This document shows, piece after piece, positions 1 through 13,081 of a DNA stretch of 64,000 nucleotides (position 1 is its first letter; every line of letters begins with the position of its first letter). Position numbers and translations under genes: made by a program. Source of the DNA: Lasiosphaeris hirsuta (taxonomy: Eukaryota; Ascomycota; Sordariomycetes; Sordariales; Lasiosphaeriaceae); assembly GCA_030549175.1 (NCBI GenBank), contig JAUKUA010000004.1, positions 992,001 to 1,056,000 of the forward strand. Direction: 5' to 3'. The notes under the pieces are model-generated. The model worked only from the letters and a program-made list of their open reading frames with translations, was not told where the DNA came from and searched no databases.

Positions 1-28
1 CTCTCACCGTTTTGGTTTTCCTTCACAG

Positions 29-1076
29 GCCAGCGCGCGTTATAGTCCCCGGCCTATTGATCCAAAATCAGCGCCTTCTCCTGCATTTGCGGCCCCGAAC
101 GGTTCCACCTCATCCGTGGACAGTACTGCAAACGGTAAGAACCAGAACCCATGTCTGATGGGCTCAAGCTAACCTAGGCCAGCGACAGTCAATGGTGGTA
201 CTCCAAAGAAGGACGGATCCAATGTGTATGCACCATCCCCTTCATATTCAGCAACCAAGTTTCGTTCTTCTAGCGCCTTTCCCCAGTCAATTCCCCATGT
301 ACCAAAACCGAGTGGCCATGCCGGCGAGGGATATAACCCTCGGCCTCAAGAGAGCAGTTATTCCCAAAATTTTGAATGGAGAACCGGCGGAGAAACTCCC
401 AGTGGAGAGCTTAAGCCAAGACTAGGCCTGAACGCCTTTGAGAGAGGGCTAGATGCCCAATTGCAGCATCTTTTGGGGAAGATGAAATCGCCCTACAAGC
501 TGCATGCAAATGAGTCCGAGATCTTGTCACCGAAGAAGAGCGGACATCGAGTTTCAAAGCGCGCTAACACCGCTCACCATCCCAGCTTTTCAATCCCCGT
601 CGACGAGACAACATTTCAGGCAACAACCCCTAACCAACAAGCTCGGTTTATGCGCAATAGTACCGAGAACATCAATACGCGGTTTAGCCCCGGAAGAGGG
701 GCCGACTCGGGCTACCAGTTCAACGCAGGCGGAAAGTCGCCAGCTGATGACCCCTTCCTCCGCGCGAAGCAGCGCTCGAGGTCAGCGCCTCGCGGCCGCC
801 AATCGCCACTCAAGACTGGCGTCGAATCTTCGACTGAACCTTCTACTACTAACCCTCAGCAGAATGGCCCAGAGCAGAAGCAAAGCGGCTTTGATGCTGA
901 GCAGTGGACCGAAAAGATCGGGCCCCACAATTTTGTTCCTCCTCCTGTTGTAAGACAGTCGAGTTCCCCCACCCGGTCCAGTCGTCCAACCAAGAAGCCA
1001 AAACCTGTCCGTATGACAGCAGGTACAGCAGGCCTGGTGGATGATGAGGAGACAACAAGTGGCGAGGAGAAGGTCC

Positions 1077-1112
<36 letters not shown>

Positions 1113-1894
1113 TTCCGGCTCCGGTTCGGGCTCCGGCACCGGCACCCGTGAATATGGACGGAGCGCGTAGTCCTAATGCGATGGATATCGATACACCGCC
1201 ACCTGAACCGATAATCCCGCCTATCAAAAACGCCCGCACCATCAATGTCGAGCCGTCCAAGCCGGAATGGCGTGCCGGCGATCTGAACGGCGGACCACCC
1301 GATGCTAAACTCGGTAATGGACTCAACATGCCCAAGCCCAACCCTAACACGACGGGCTCCGAGGACACGGACGACTTATCATCGCGCCCTATTTTTAGCG
1401 AGTTTAAAAACGTCGAGCCATTTGCGCCGAAGCCAGTCGGCCTCAGCAGTTTTGGAGATTTGAGATCCAACCTCCCATTTGAAAGCCAGCCTTCGGCGAA
1501 GCTTCCCATCCTCAAGGAGAAGCCAAAGTCAAGGCTGGAATTTCCCGCTGCTCCTGTTCCCCCGCAAACCCCGCCCGTTCTCGCTATCCCGCATCTCAAG
1601 CCCAACGCCATCACGTGGATCAAGTACATCCACGACTTTGAGACCTATCTGAAAGCCTGGGCGGCTTTCGATAAAATGGTCGTGGATCACTTCGTGGCGC
1701 GCCATAGGGTAGGTGAAGCCGCCGGTGACAAGCGATTCGCATGGGTCAATACAACTGGCGATACCGGTATTGAGCAGTATCTTCGCTGGATGGAGGAGGA
1801 CAAATCTGTGCGACAGAACTGGATGGCGGCCTGTGAAATCCATGAGCAGCGCGTCAAGGAGTTTATGAGACACCGCGTTAGGATGAGGCAGTAA
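29..1894 (+). CDS. J-domain (DnaJ-type) co-chaperone, C-terminal part only
   Basis: The gene is cut by the left window edge. Two exons are visible: about 29-134 (after a CAG acceptor at 26-28) and 189-1894, joined across a 54-nt intron 135-188 with a GTAAGA donor and an internal CTAAC. The frame stays open across the junction. The visible 604 or so residues are mostly disordered, rich in Pro, Ser and basic residues. They carry short blocks that I associate with the C-terminus of long fungal J-domain proteins: STENINTRF, GYQFNAGG, WTEKIGPHNFVP, TAGLVDDEE, MDIDTPPPEP, KNVEPFAP, and a final helical block around IKYIHDFETYLKAW ending in EFMRHRVRM. The J domain with its HPD motif would lie upstream of the window, so Hsp70 stimulation is inferred from the family, not seen. 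An Ala-Pro run (about 1080-1146) is a hexanucleotide repeat. The match is from memory of the family. Confidence 0.7.
1080..1146. repeat. GGCTCC hexanucleotide repeat coding for Ala-Pro
   Basis: Imperfect tandem copies of a six-base unit (GGCTCC, with GGTTCC and GGCACC variants) lie inside the J-domain protein gene and encode an alternating Ala-Pro stretch with a few Val and Arg substitutions. Such an in-frame unit can change length without frameshifts. Confidence 0.85.
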
Positions 1895-3610
1895 TGCCTT
1901 GCCCATTTCCAGGCGTATGGGCTGAAACGACGTGGACCAAGTTCTCCCAGGGGGCCATTGTCCCATGGAAGGCCTTCTTAGCATCAGTCGCCCATTTCCC
2001 CAGACAACACGACATACCTCGGTATGTCAAAGACCCTTCACAATACAGGAAAGGCCTGGCTGGCTGGTCACGGCGACTTTTCCGCCTCGGGCACATCCCC
2101 GGACACGGCCTAATATTTCTGGGCTGAAATGAGAAAGGGGGTGCTTTGGGAACAATGGCCCACGACTACTTGATACGGCCCTGTGGGAGTCATCAGGAAG
2201 CCTGCCCTCGAGCTGGAATCTCGCCGAGATCCAGAAGCACTACCGGCGAGGCTTGCCTTTCAGAGGGGCCAGGGCGAGACGGCATTGTTCTTATCCTGGT
2301 GGCTTGCGTTTTTGTTTTGTGGATAATTTTGGCCATTGATCCATATCCGTATTGGAACCATCTTTGACCTGCGGTATTCGGATTCGATATTCGGCAACAA
2401 TGACGGACAAGTGGAAAGGAATATTCAATTTGCGCCACCGGGTCTCTCTCGGTGCTGTATTTGATACCCAGCCCTGAAACAGCCCTTTGATGAGGCGGCG
2501 TCTTTTGTTGAGGACAGCCGGACTTGGATCAATGCTGTGGCATTGCTCAGAGTGGATTTCAGGGGCGGCGCAACGCAGCTGCATGATGTGGACAGCTCAG
2601 AGCGGCTATCTTCGGCGGGCGGGGTATTTCTTGAGCTATAGACTGGACTTGGTTCATGGATATGGAGTTGCATCAGGAGGAGTTTGCACTTATGGGAGTA
2701 ACATCACAGGGCGTTTTTATCTCGGTTCGGTTGGGCGTGGGATGCGGTCTGTGTATTTCCTTTTATTCTCTTTTGCTTTCATCTCACTGCTCTTGGCCCC
2801 GAACCGGCCTGGCTGAGGGGTTCAATACCAGATCCGCCATCGGGGTGATAATGGAGGAAGAGTGGGATGTCTTTTGATACTAGATTACTGAGGGCGGGTT
2901 ATGCTGGGAGACTAGGAAGGAAGCCCTTGTTAGCGGGGTGTGTTGAATCCCCAGCTGACTGAGATTTGGGATTGACTATTCAAGTGACCATAGATCCCTA
3001 CTCCTTTTTTTTCTTGTAGCGTGTCTCACGGCCTCGCTCCGATCCATATACTTCATTAACCTAAAAGTCCCTCGTGGAATTTCGCTTGTAATTAGGCTTT
3101 GCCGGTTCAGGTGGCATGGGTTTGGGCTATGACAAATCGACGGTCTCGTCCTAGTGCGAGGAGGTCGGTGAAGGAAGGGGGGTGGGTTACATGGGCGCCG
3201 TCGAATGGTGGATTTACGGGGTACATAGATATCATGGTTTGGCTGTATTCCTTTTGAAGTGTGTGAAGGTGTCTTGGTGCGTCTGATATCCTCTGCTTAA
3301 TTACTATGTCTTTTTGTCCCGCTGTTTGTCTGTGACCCGCCGTTGAGATAGCCCTAGATAGCCCTCCTCATATCACGGCGACTTGGAATGCATACCGCCA
3401 GATGTCGTAGATGCATGCCTCCTTTTCTTCGATTGCCGTACCATGTCGCCACTTTGGTAGGGAACTCATAACCTCATCTTCCCTGCTTCCTGATAATTCT
3501 GCTGGTCCGGGGGATGATGATTTCCCTTGACGAGTGGCTTGACGGCATGGTGCCACGGCGTTGGCATTTAAAAGGCCTTTCCTATGCGTGTAACGAGCTT
3601 TGAAGTCTCG
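1895..3610. other. Intergenic, no gene recognised
   Basis: This is the 3' flank of the J-domain protein gene. The open frames here are short, lack splice-supported extension and match no family I know. I see no RNA gene or coherent coding signal. Confidence 0.5.
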
Positions 3611-3634
3611 CGTTAACAAAGGTTGGACTGTAAG
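3611..3634 (-). repeat. Partial terminal repeat of a dispersed MITE-like family
   Basis: Read on the minus strand, this block contains TTTGTTAACGC preceded by a TACA..TC..A.CC stretch. It resembles the ends of the elements at 22443-22668 and 50767-51038, but about 8 bases are missing in the middle. An AAAAGGCCTTTCC motif lies just inside, at about 3570-3582, as it does in the other copies. No matching second end was found, so this is at most a remnant. Confidence 0.35.
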
Positions 3635-3642
3635 TGAATAAA

Positions 3643-3672
3643 CCCCCCCCCACCCCCCCCCCAAAAAAAAAA
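3643..3672. repeat. Composite C-run / A-run tract
   Basis: Nine C, one A, ten C, then ten A in a row. Similar C-to-A composite tracts occur at 29231-29255 and, inverted, at about 8438-8470. Confidence 0.95.
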
Positions 3673-3693
3673 GTATATAAAATATCGGCAAAA

Positions 3694-3794
3694 ACTTAGG
3701 GCCTGGGATCGAACCGGGTGGGTTTGATCCTATGCCATAGGGTCGGGGCCACCCTCAAGCGGCGGATCGGCTCTATTAACTGAGCCACCTAAGT
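3694..3794 (-). ncRNA. tRNA-like sequence, probably a pseudogene or SINE head
   Basis: On the minus strand the ends form a perfect 7-bp acceptor-like stem (ACTTAGG with CCTAAGT; 8 bp if the flanking A/T is counted). After it come T8 and a good D arm (GCTC-loop-GAGC, A-box-like) and, near the other end, GGTTCGATCCC, a perfect B-box. The T stem has one C/A mismatch and there is an extra base before the acceptor stem. No anticodon loop with U33 can be drawn convincingly: CCGCC/GGTGG closes a loop with C33. The length of 101 nt would need an intron or a long variable arm. A T-run follows the 3' end on this strand. The internal Pol III promoter boxes look intact, but the fold is defective, so I do not assign an amino acid. 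Confidence 0.4.
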
Positions 3795-4399
3795 TGAAAA
3801 GTGGTGCTCTAAATTCATGTCGTAAAGGCATGCGTCCCCCGCCCCCTCCTCGCCCCCCAGGTTCGTTGCCAAGACAGGTCACGAGTTAGGCGGTCTATCT
3901 CTCATCTGGTCAAACGGTCGGTCGTTAGGCAAGGCAATACTCAGGATCAACCTCGGCAAAGTCCTCTCAACACTCAAATCCAACTCAGCTATTCGACTAT
4001 CCCTCTTCCTCGGTAGTATACCAGACATCACAGAATAAAACACAGATCCATACCATCCAGTGACAAGAGGCATGCCGCCCCATATCCTTGGTCTATACTG
4101 TTACAATGCATCTCGGTGTCGTCCAACGACTACAGAGAAGGTAAAACACGGCTTTTTCTCTTCGCCGACGACCCGGGCCCATATCGCGGGTCGTCATCTA
4201 TTAAAACAAGGCCCCGGGGCGTCAAAGAACGCATTTTGCGCCTATCTGCCTGAAAGTTATCCTGGCCGCCCGGCCAGTTACCTGGGCTTACCCCAAATTG
4301 CCTTTCTATGCCACCTGGAAAGCACTGCTTCTATGCTGGCCTATATGTCCCAGAACCACCAAGACGCAAACGGGCGCCGCGAGGGAATTGTTGGCACGC
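3795..4399. other. Intergenic, no gene recognised
   Basis: This is the 3' flank of the nma111 gene, which ends at 4400 on the minus strand. Small frames on both strands show no family resemblance or splice support. Confidence 0.5.
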
Positions 4400-7300
4400 T
4401 CACGAGTCGGAGACGCCGACGTCAACGTCCATCTCGGTGCTCTCTTCCCCAACCTGCGTGATACCGTCTGGACCTTCCCCGTCGATCACCTGGCCACCCT
4501 CGTAGGTCACACGTCGCCAACCGCATTCCTCGGCCGGATCTTTGATCCACTCCATCGTGGGGAAGTAGTGCTCATTCTTCTTCATCGTCACCACCCACGG
4601 AACGCTATCAAACGTCATGGCCCGCAGTCGGAAGTCTGTTAAACCAATGTTAGCAAATGCTGCGAGGGGAGAATACATGGGGCACCCTACAGGTGTTGTC
4701 AGGAATCTTGATAACAGCCGCCAAGAAGCTCTCGAGGTCGGGAGTGGGTTTCCCGTTGACGTGTGTGATGAAGTTGGTAGGAGCAAGCCCGTACTGGTAC
4801 GCCGGCGAACCTCGTGTCCTAGCTGAGACGTAGACCTCGCTGAACAACTTGCTAATCTGCTGACGGACTGCGTGATGAGGCCTGTGGATGATGGCGCCGC
4901 AGAACGAGATGGCGCGGTCCGTCTCGACATCGTCGGCAGCAACAGTCGGAAGCTTCAAGTTCAGCTCTTGGCAGTCGCGGACGATAGTGGCGTCAAGGAA
5001 CTCGTGCGAGTACATAATGTCAAGCTCAGAGATCTTTGTGATGAGCTTCTCGTTGAGGGTCAGCAGGATATCACCCTCGAGGAGCATACCACCTTCTTGC
5101 TCCTCCCGCTCAAAGGTGCGCTTGGTCACCATGAAGAGCTGATGGTGCGCTGTGTTGGCGACCGACACCTTGCGTATCCACTCTTCAGACACACCCATGA
5201 GGCGTGCTTGGGACATCTGGATGGAGCGGAATTCGACAGACAGCATTCTCAGCTTAGGCGCAATCCCCTTTTGGATCTGCGACATGACAGGTAGGAGAGT
5301 CGGCGTGGCCAGACCCAGGTGATACTCCTCATCTCGATGTGTTGTAGGCGACCGCTCTCCAAGATAAGTCAGCCAAAGGGCCTGGACAGTGCCGTCCTGG
5401 GCAACGAGAACACCGCTTCCGCATTGGCCGCTCAGGCTTGTGTCTACGGTGATCGCGTCAACGTTGACAGCCCGATATCTTGGTGCTCCCGAGTTGGCAG
5501 GAATGGTGACCGCGAAAATCTCGGTCACAGTGGTAGCGGCATGCACGATGCGGCCAATTCTGTTATAACCGATGAAGTATGTCGAGGCACCTTGTGTGAT
5601 CTCCTCGCTGCTGAGCTTGGCGCTGAGCACCGGCGCATCAACTAGCTTGGGGTCGTACTGGACGATAGCATAGTTTTGCAGAGGATGAAGGAACACAACC
5701 TTGCCCTCAACGACAATAGAGTCGGCAATCGTGATAGAAATATCACAGAAGTCGTATGGGACAATAGCCCTCGAGATGGCGACAAGACCCTTGTCTGCGT
5801 CGATAACAAGGCCCATCCCCCACTTGCGGTTCTTGGGGAAGCCATCCAGCTTGACGGGCATCGTGCAGTTAACGTGGACGAAACTGCGAACCAAATCCGC
5901 CACAGCCGGGTGCGAAGTGTGTTCAAGCTGGATGAACGAGGCCGACCTAGGGACAGCAGGGACAGGGGGCAGGGCATCCGCGAGACTTGAAAAGTCCCAC
6001 AAGCCTGTCTCGTCGTTCCGCACAGCTAGCTTCATCTTCTTGGACCAATGTCTGTCGACGTAGATGATGGTGGTATTGAGCGTGTGAAGATCACGTAGGT
6101 GCTTGTAGGTAATGACAACACGGGCCTTGTCCGGGATACTCTTGGCCACCTCGATGAATGACTCCAAATCAGGCGTCTTCTTGTGGTCGATACTCTGGAT
6201 TATCCAGCCGTTGTCGGCATTATCGACACGGAAGGAACCGCCAGCCTCGCAGACATAGACACCCTTGCAGGCAACACCATAGAGACGAGCTTGTTGGTAC
6301 GAAAGGCTGTGGAAGCTGCCACCGGATACCGACACGAAGCGGTCTGGGGTGATCTTGTGAAGGTCACCAACCTCAATCTCGACCTCCATCTCTTCACCAC
6401 CGCGGAGCAGCATGAGCTTGACAGGCTTGCCCACGTTCGAATCGAGAACATCATCCATACGGATGAACTGAGTGATCATCTCGCCATTGACCCTGATCAG
6501 AACATCGCCTTCCTCTATCTTGTGGTGCGATGGGCCTTCAGGAAGCACAATCTCGGCAACGAGCATGTTGGTCTCCTTCGGGAACGCCTTTCTCATCTGC
6601 GCCTCCCACTCGGGGCCGAGACCGAGCCTACGGCATTCGTCAAAGGGCTTGAGGAGGAACTGGCACTGGATATCGCCTCGGGTGATGGGTCTCCTCTCTT
6701 GGAGGCACTTGAGAGCCCGCAGCGGACGGTCAAGAGGCAGGAAATAATCGGTCGAGGCGCCATCTGCTCTCCCACCTGCTTGCAGCGCGATGGCAAAGCC
6801 GTCAATGTTGACAACAGGACTGCCGGAACTACCACCGCTGGCTGCTGCGCTGGCTTGGTAGTAGCAGGTGTTAAAATCGCTGTACCCATCGCCGTACTCG
6901 GGTGCATTACGGTCGAGTCTGCTGATGACCCCCGACAAGATGCTGAGCTTTTCCCCGGCATCGTTACCTACAACTCTGATCTCGACACCGACCTTGGCGA
7001 GATCTGGCCGAAGGGCCAGGGCGTCTACTGGCATGTACTTGATGGCTTTCGGGTCGAATTTGAGGATACCAAAGTCGTGGACGGGGTCCCGGTAGACCGG
7101 GTAGGCGTCGACCTCCTCATGGTTGTCGAAAACGCAGTAACCCCAGAAAGGGCCCGATCCGACGACGTGGCGATTCGTGAGGATGTATCTGCATGGGCAC
7201 ACAAGGGTTAGCTGGTGTCAGCAGGCTCTGAATGGACAGCAAGCTCACCCTCTTTCGGCATCGACGACGAATCCGGTCGCCTCGCTTGTCAGGGCAGGGT

Positions 7301-7592
7301 CTGTGTCGAAGGAACAAGTCTGGCAGAAACGGATCGACACGACGTTACGGACGACATTCTCGATAGTTGCCTGCCACTCGGCAGTATCGGGCCCAATGGG
7401 CAGCAGGGCTTGGACGCGCGATTCGTCGATGTCCTCGAACTCTCCCTCGAACTCGTCATGAGTCTCCGTTCCGGGGGTTTCATCGCCGGGGGATACACCT
7501 CCGTTCGAGCGAAGATGCTTGGGGTGGCGGCTATCGAGGGTGTGGGGTGGTTCCTTGCGCTTCGTGCGCGCGGCGAGATTGGGGCCGTTCAT
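4400..7592 (-). CDS. nma111: Pro-apoptotic HtrA-type serine protease Nma111
   Basis: There are three exons: 7249-7592, 4691-7188 and 4400-4635. The introns 7189-7248 and 4636-4690 have GTGAGC/CAG and GTAGGG/CAG ends, and the phases agree. The product of 1025 residues is close to the usual length of the fungal Nma111 family. The trypsin-like domain shows the triad: His122 in TNRHVVG, Asp153 in VHDFGIL, and Ser236 in [12 protein letters not shown] modules and a second degenerate protease-PDZ half follow, as in the duplicated Nma111 architecture. The last exon carries the conserved [16 protein letters not shown] block. Family members are nuclear ATP-independent proteases linked to heat-stress survival, apoptosis-like death and lipid homeostasis. 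The RTKRKEPP run near residue 10 is a possible nuclear localisation signal. I chose the MNGP start for its length and typical N-terminus. An in-frame ATG at 7820 would add 76 residues. Confidence 0.93.
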
Positions 7593-8842
7593 GACTGTGG
7601 TAGAGCTATCGATCGGAGTCTTGGACTGGTCTAGGCTCTGGGCTGGGACAGAGGTTGAGTTATAGCGATTCCTGCGGGAATGCAAGGCAACGGGCCGGAA
7701 AGAAGACCGGAGGCCTGGGAGGTGGGCGGCGTAGGGGCTCGAGGACAACGAGGCCAAGGTCGAGGTCCAAGTCAAAGTACTTGTGCGCAATCTTCGACCA
7801 AGGAACAGCGCTGGCCGCATTCAACGTGACGGGCTGAGAACCGGGCGCTCAACCAATCTCTGAACCAATCTCTGCAGCAGAGGATGGATCAATGATTAGC
7901 GGGTGGGAAAAAACAAAGGAGGGAAGTAGTCAAAGTGATGAATCCCAGGGCTTCGGCCAAGTCAACAGGAAAGTCCCAGCGTGCAGTTTCGTTTTTGCGC
8001 GGTCCCTCGATTGGAAATCCAACAGCCTGGCATCCTCGCCCCGATTGGCTGCTCAGCACACATCCTGGTCCCCGCTCGTCTCATATTTGGGGCACTAATG
8101 CATATATCGGGTTCATATGCCTGGCAGCTGCATCTCCAACGTCATCCGAGCTGCTTGCTTTCAGCCTTCAATTCAGCAAATCCATAGCTGATCCACTTAT
8201 ACCGCAGTTTTACATTCATGCCAACCGATTTGGAGGTAGCGCTCCCTGAAGAAGTAAACTATATCGATAGGTCGACGAGCAATTTGCAAACCCTAGGGAC
8301 TTGCACCTATGAGGGGGTTTACCTCAGGTAGGTATGCATAACATAGAGTTGCCCAACCAGAACCCGAAAGGCCACTTTTACATATGCATGTACTTTTATA
8401 GCGTCAGAGTAGTGCTCACATTTTCTACCCGTTGATCTTTTTCTTTTTTTTTTTCTTTTGGGGGGGGGGGTTGGTATTCCAGATGCAGCGGGTGTGATGG
8501 AGAAAGCCTAAGCGAAAAGGGTCGGACCCAAGGTGGACAACTCATGCTTCGAAGACAGAACTTTTTGCCGTACGATAATATCAGAGAAAGTGACGAGCCC
8601 AGTGTTTACTACTTAAAGGCTGGTTTTAAGCCCTGGGTTTCGGGCGATCAACATACCGGGCTTAGATCATAGCAGCCAACACCCCAATGCTGTTGGCCCA
8701 GTCCAGGCCCGCGTTATAACTGCTGGCCAACAACTCATCGAAAGTCTCACCGAACTCAAAAAGAGTCAGGAACTTGGCAAGCATTTCCTACGAAATCAGA
8801 CTATCGCTATTTAGCATCCAACCCACCGCAGGAAGAGGAGTC
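7593..8842. other. Intergenic, including possible nma111 N-terminal extension
   Basis: Bases 7593-7820 are open in frame with nma111 (see findings). The rest lies upstream of nma111 and downstream of the MDR oxidoreductase gene. It holds a T-rich/G-run tract at 8438-8470 and no recognisable gene. Confidence 0.5.
8438..8470. repeat. T-rich run followed by G11
   Basis: A pyrimidine-rich run, mostly T interrupted by a few C, ends in about eleven G. On the minus strand it reads C-run then A-rich, the same order as the tracts at 3643 and 29231. Confidence 0.9.
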
Positions 8843-9994
8843 TTACAACTTGGGCGAGGAACCACCCTGGCCGTTGGCGTTCTTGTCAATCAAGATCACA
8901 AGCTTGCCAAACTGCCTCCCTGCCTTCATGTCCTCAAACAGTCCGTCGATGCCCTCAATGTTATCAAGCCCCTTCACCACACGGCTGACAACGGGCCTGA
9001 TCTTGTGCTCCCTCACAAACTCGACCATGTCGCGAAACTCGGCCTTTGACCCCATCGTGCTGCCCTTTAGCTCGATATTCTTCAATACAGCCTGCATCGT
9101 CCAGTCCATCTTGGGCCCCACGGTCATGCCATAACACGAGATGACGCCACCCGGCTTCAACAGCTTGACCGTCTTGGTGACAACATCCCCTCCAGCCCCA
9201 TCCACCACTGCATCCAGAAACGGCCGAGACTGAGGCAGTAGGGTGGCCAACTTCTTATCCCAGTCCTTCTCCTTGTATACCACACCACCCTTGGCCCCCA
9301 ACCCAACCGCCCTTTCAATCTTTCCCTCGTCCCCCGACGTCACCCACACATTCAACCCAAGCGCGACGGCAAACTGCAGCACCAGCAACGCTACGCCGCC
9401 CCCGATCCCCGTAATCAGCAAATTCCTCCCCTCTACCGCATTCCCGCTCTTCGTCACCAGCGCACGCCACCCTGTCAGCCCAACAAGCGGCAGCGCAGCG
9501 CCTTCCTCAGGACTCACGTGCTCGGGCGCGAGCGCGACCTCGTCGACAGGGACTACGATGAACTCCTGAGCCGTGCCGGCATTGCTACTCACCGAACCAC
9601 CAATGATGCCATACTGTTTGATGTCCTCAGGCCCGTCAGGATCCGACTCCCAGCCGCGACTCGGGTTGAGGATGACGGGCTTCCCCAGGAAGGATGAGGG
9701 CGCGCCGGGGCCGAGCTCAGTGACGGTGCCGTAGCCGTCCGCGAGCAGCGGGTGCGCGAACGAGATGCCGGGGTACAGGTGCTGGCGAATGAAGAAATCC
9801 CTATGGTTGAGAGCGGCGGCGGAGAGCTTTACCAGCAACTCATTTGGGCCGGGGGTCGGTTTGGGGATGTCGTTGAGCTGGAGGCTGGAAGGGGGGTTAG
9901 TAAGATGGTTTGAGGGTAGCAATGTTTTGGCTTACGGGTAGTAGACCTGCCCCGGCTTCCCTTCGATTTTCTTGATGGTGAGTGAGTACGGCAT
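8843..9994 (-). CDS. Zinc-independent MDR-family oxidoreductase
   Basis: Two exons, 9936-9994 and 8843-9884, are joined across a 51-nt intron (GTAAGC...CAG), giving 366 residues beginning MPYSLTIKKIEG. The fold is that of the medium-chain dehydrogenase/reductase superfamily. It has an N-terminal catalytic part (LNHRDFFIRQ, GYGTVTELG) and a Rossmann NAD(P)-binding motif, GIGGGVALLVLQFAVALG, near the middle. I do not see the Cys cluster that binds structural zinc or the Cys/His pair of classical alcohol dehydrogenases. It therefore resembles the quinone-oxidoreductase/YogA-like branch that reduces small carbonyl or quinone substrates with NAD(P)H. The substrate cannot be deduced. The first exon is short and was placed by phase and by the typical start of such proteins. 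The neighbours nma111 and krr1 lie on the same strand and suggest no shared pathway. Confidence 0.85.
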
Positions 9995-10542
9995 GGTGTT
10001 ATGGATTTGATATGATTTCGTGGCAGTTTGGGTATGATGACGTTGATGTAAGTGAGACGGTTGTTGGCAGACGACGGCTAGAAATGCTCCGCGTTTCAAT
10101 ACCCCAGTTGGTCGGCCGATGCACAACAATACCTGAGGAGTGAAATCAGGAGCTCGGGAAACTATTTATCTGCCGATCATAAGCCATGCGAAGAGCATCA
10201 CCGCAAGTGCTCAATTATATTTTCCGGATTTGTCATCTACAACATATAGTACAATACCTCGAATGGCAAAGGGGAGGTGCGCTGGACGGTAAGCCCCCAC
10301 CTCCCCGCACTACCGAATGACGCCTGTACCTCGGCTCATGATACCGAGCCGTCCGGAGTCTGAGACCAACATCTGCTCATCCTCACAGCCCATGCCTCAA
10401 TTGCAGTCAATGGGGGAGAACAGAAGGATTGTGGCCGAATCGACAAAAGTCATCCGATTGGGTATCATGGGGTTCCAGGATAGACGTCGACAGCCCTTTC
10501 CTCCACCAAACCTCCACCTCCAACACTTCAACCAACTCCGAT
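9995..10542. other. Intergenic, promoter of MDR gene and 3' flank of krr1
   Basis: This is a 548-bp gap between two genes on the minus strand. No further gene or RNA is visible. Confidence 0.55.
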
Positions 10543-11658
<1,116 letters not shown>

Positions 11659-13081
11659 CGCGTATACTGTATGTGTGTAGTGTTTTGAGAAGTACCGGTA
11701 TAGTGTGCTGGTACTGGTTGCCAAAATTCTGTGGAATTCGTCTCGCGAAACCCCCAACGTCGTGTTGATATGAAAAGTTGAGCGGCCTTGATGATCTTGG
11801 TCGAAATTTTGGAGAAGGTCAGGTCCGTCAGGCGAGCAGTGGGGCAACACTGGAAGCTTGGCAGCTGGCAGCCGGCTGGCCGCTCAGGCCTCACTGCAAT
11901 GGTGGTGCAACTCCATTCACAATCAGGTAAACTCTCTCAAAGACGAGAGCATCCATTCTTTTCCTAGAGCAACACTACGGGAAAATCAAGAACCGAAGAT
12001 TCTACAAAGATAGTGGTACTGTACCTTGTTGTCCACAGTAACGTAATTAGTCTATCGTGGATATCTGTATCTTATCTGATGGCAACCCAAGACAGGTGCC
12101 ACCGTTGTCCATACCGCACCCCAGCCTACCAGCTTGGTGAAATTGAGACAAGGGATGCAAGCGTCCGCGAAATGAACGTCATTGCTCTCCTTGTGAGGGC
12201 TTCTTCTTGATGCTGCTGCAGGTCCCACCTCGAAGGAGACAAGCGCCAATAATGAGTTTGGCACAACCGAAGAAGTTCAATTGATCCTTAGTCTCCCATA
12301 CCGAATACCGCCAACGACTCGGAGGATCAAAGGATGAAATTCGAGGTCGTTTGGAACATTCCATAGGTTGAACTAATCGATGTGCAGGCGCGCGCTGTTC
12401 GCTGGTAATGCTCTAGAGTAACAGGGGCCCTGAGCTCTTATCATTGCATAGCCAATCATGCAGCCCAGCGCGTGAAATACCCTGCGCTGCATCGTTCCCT
12501 GGCTCCCTGGTCTTTTGGTCAGTTGCGCACTGTGTTGCATGCCGCGGAAAGCAGTGGCATCGCATTCGTAAAGGGGCCTTTGTCCCTGTGCACTCTTCGT
12601 CCACATCACCTCACTTCCCTTCTCCAAGCCCAATTCTACTCCAACAAACACTGGATTCTATTGTAATGTCTTAGATATTTACGAGAGAGGGGTCTTTATT
12701 GTCTTTTCGTTTCGTGCTCCCCTCCTCGAGTCACTCGTTTGGTTGGGTCTGCTTGCGCTTCTCTTGACGACATCCCGACCCGCATGCCCGCGGATGAACC
12801 GCCCAAACAAAAGGTGACAAATTGCGACCTCGAGGCCTTCTCTAGGGGATCCACGTAGAGCAATCTTCGGCTGTGCTCTAAAGCTTCCTGCGCCCACCCT
12901 CTTATATGTATCGGTTCTAGTCGCAGTCAACGCGACACCGTTACCGATCACAGACCACACGAGACGCGCTCGTCGCCGATATTGATCCACCATCAAGCTG
13001 GCTCCGCTCCAGACTTCGTACCCCGAGCTCCCTGACCCACAACCAGCCCTCACACCACCTCCCGATCTCGAGATTCCGAAA
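11659..13081. other. Divergent promoter region of krr1 and the GATA-factor gene
   Basis: Genes point away from each other on both sides. The short frames inside show no family resemblance. Part of the right half is probably the 5' leader of the GATA-factor transcript. Confidence 0.5.

Noticed and set aside
856..1629. 257-residue minus-strand frame with Gly-Ala repeats
   Set aside because: Mirror image of the Ala-Pro-coding hexanucleotide repeat in the J-domain protein gene. No family match.
6183..7211. 342-residue open frame on the plus strand
   Set aside because: It lies wholly antisense to nma111, whose protein family and catalytic motifs are unmistakable. The product has no family resemblance.
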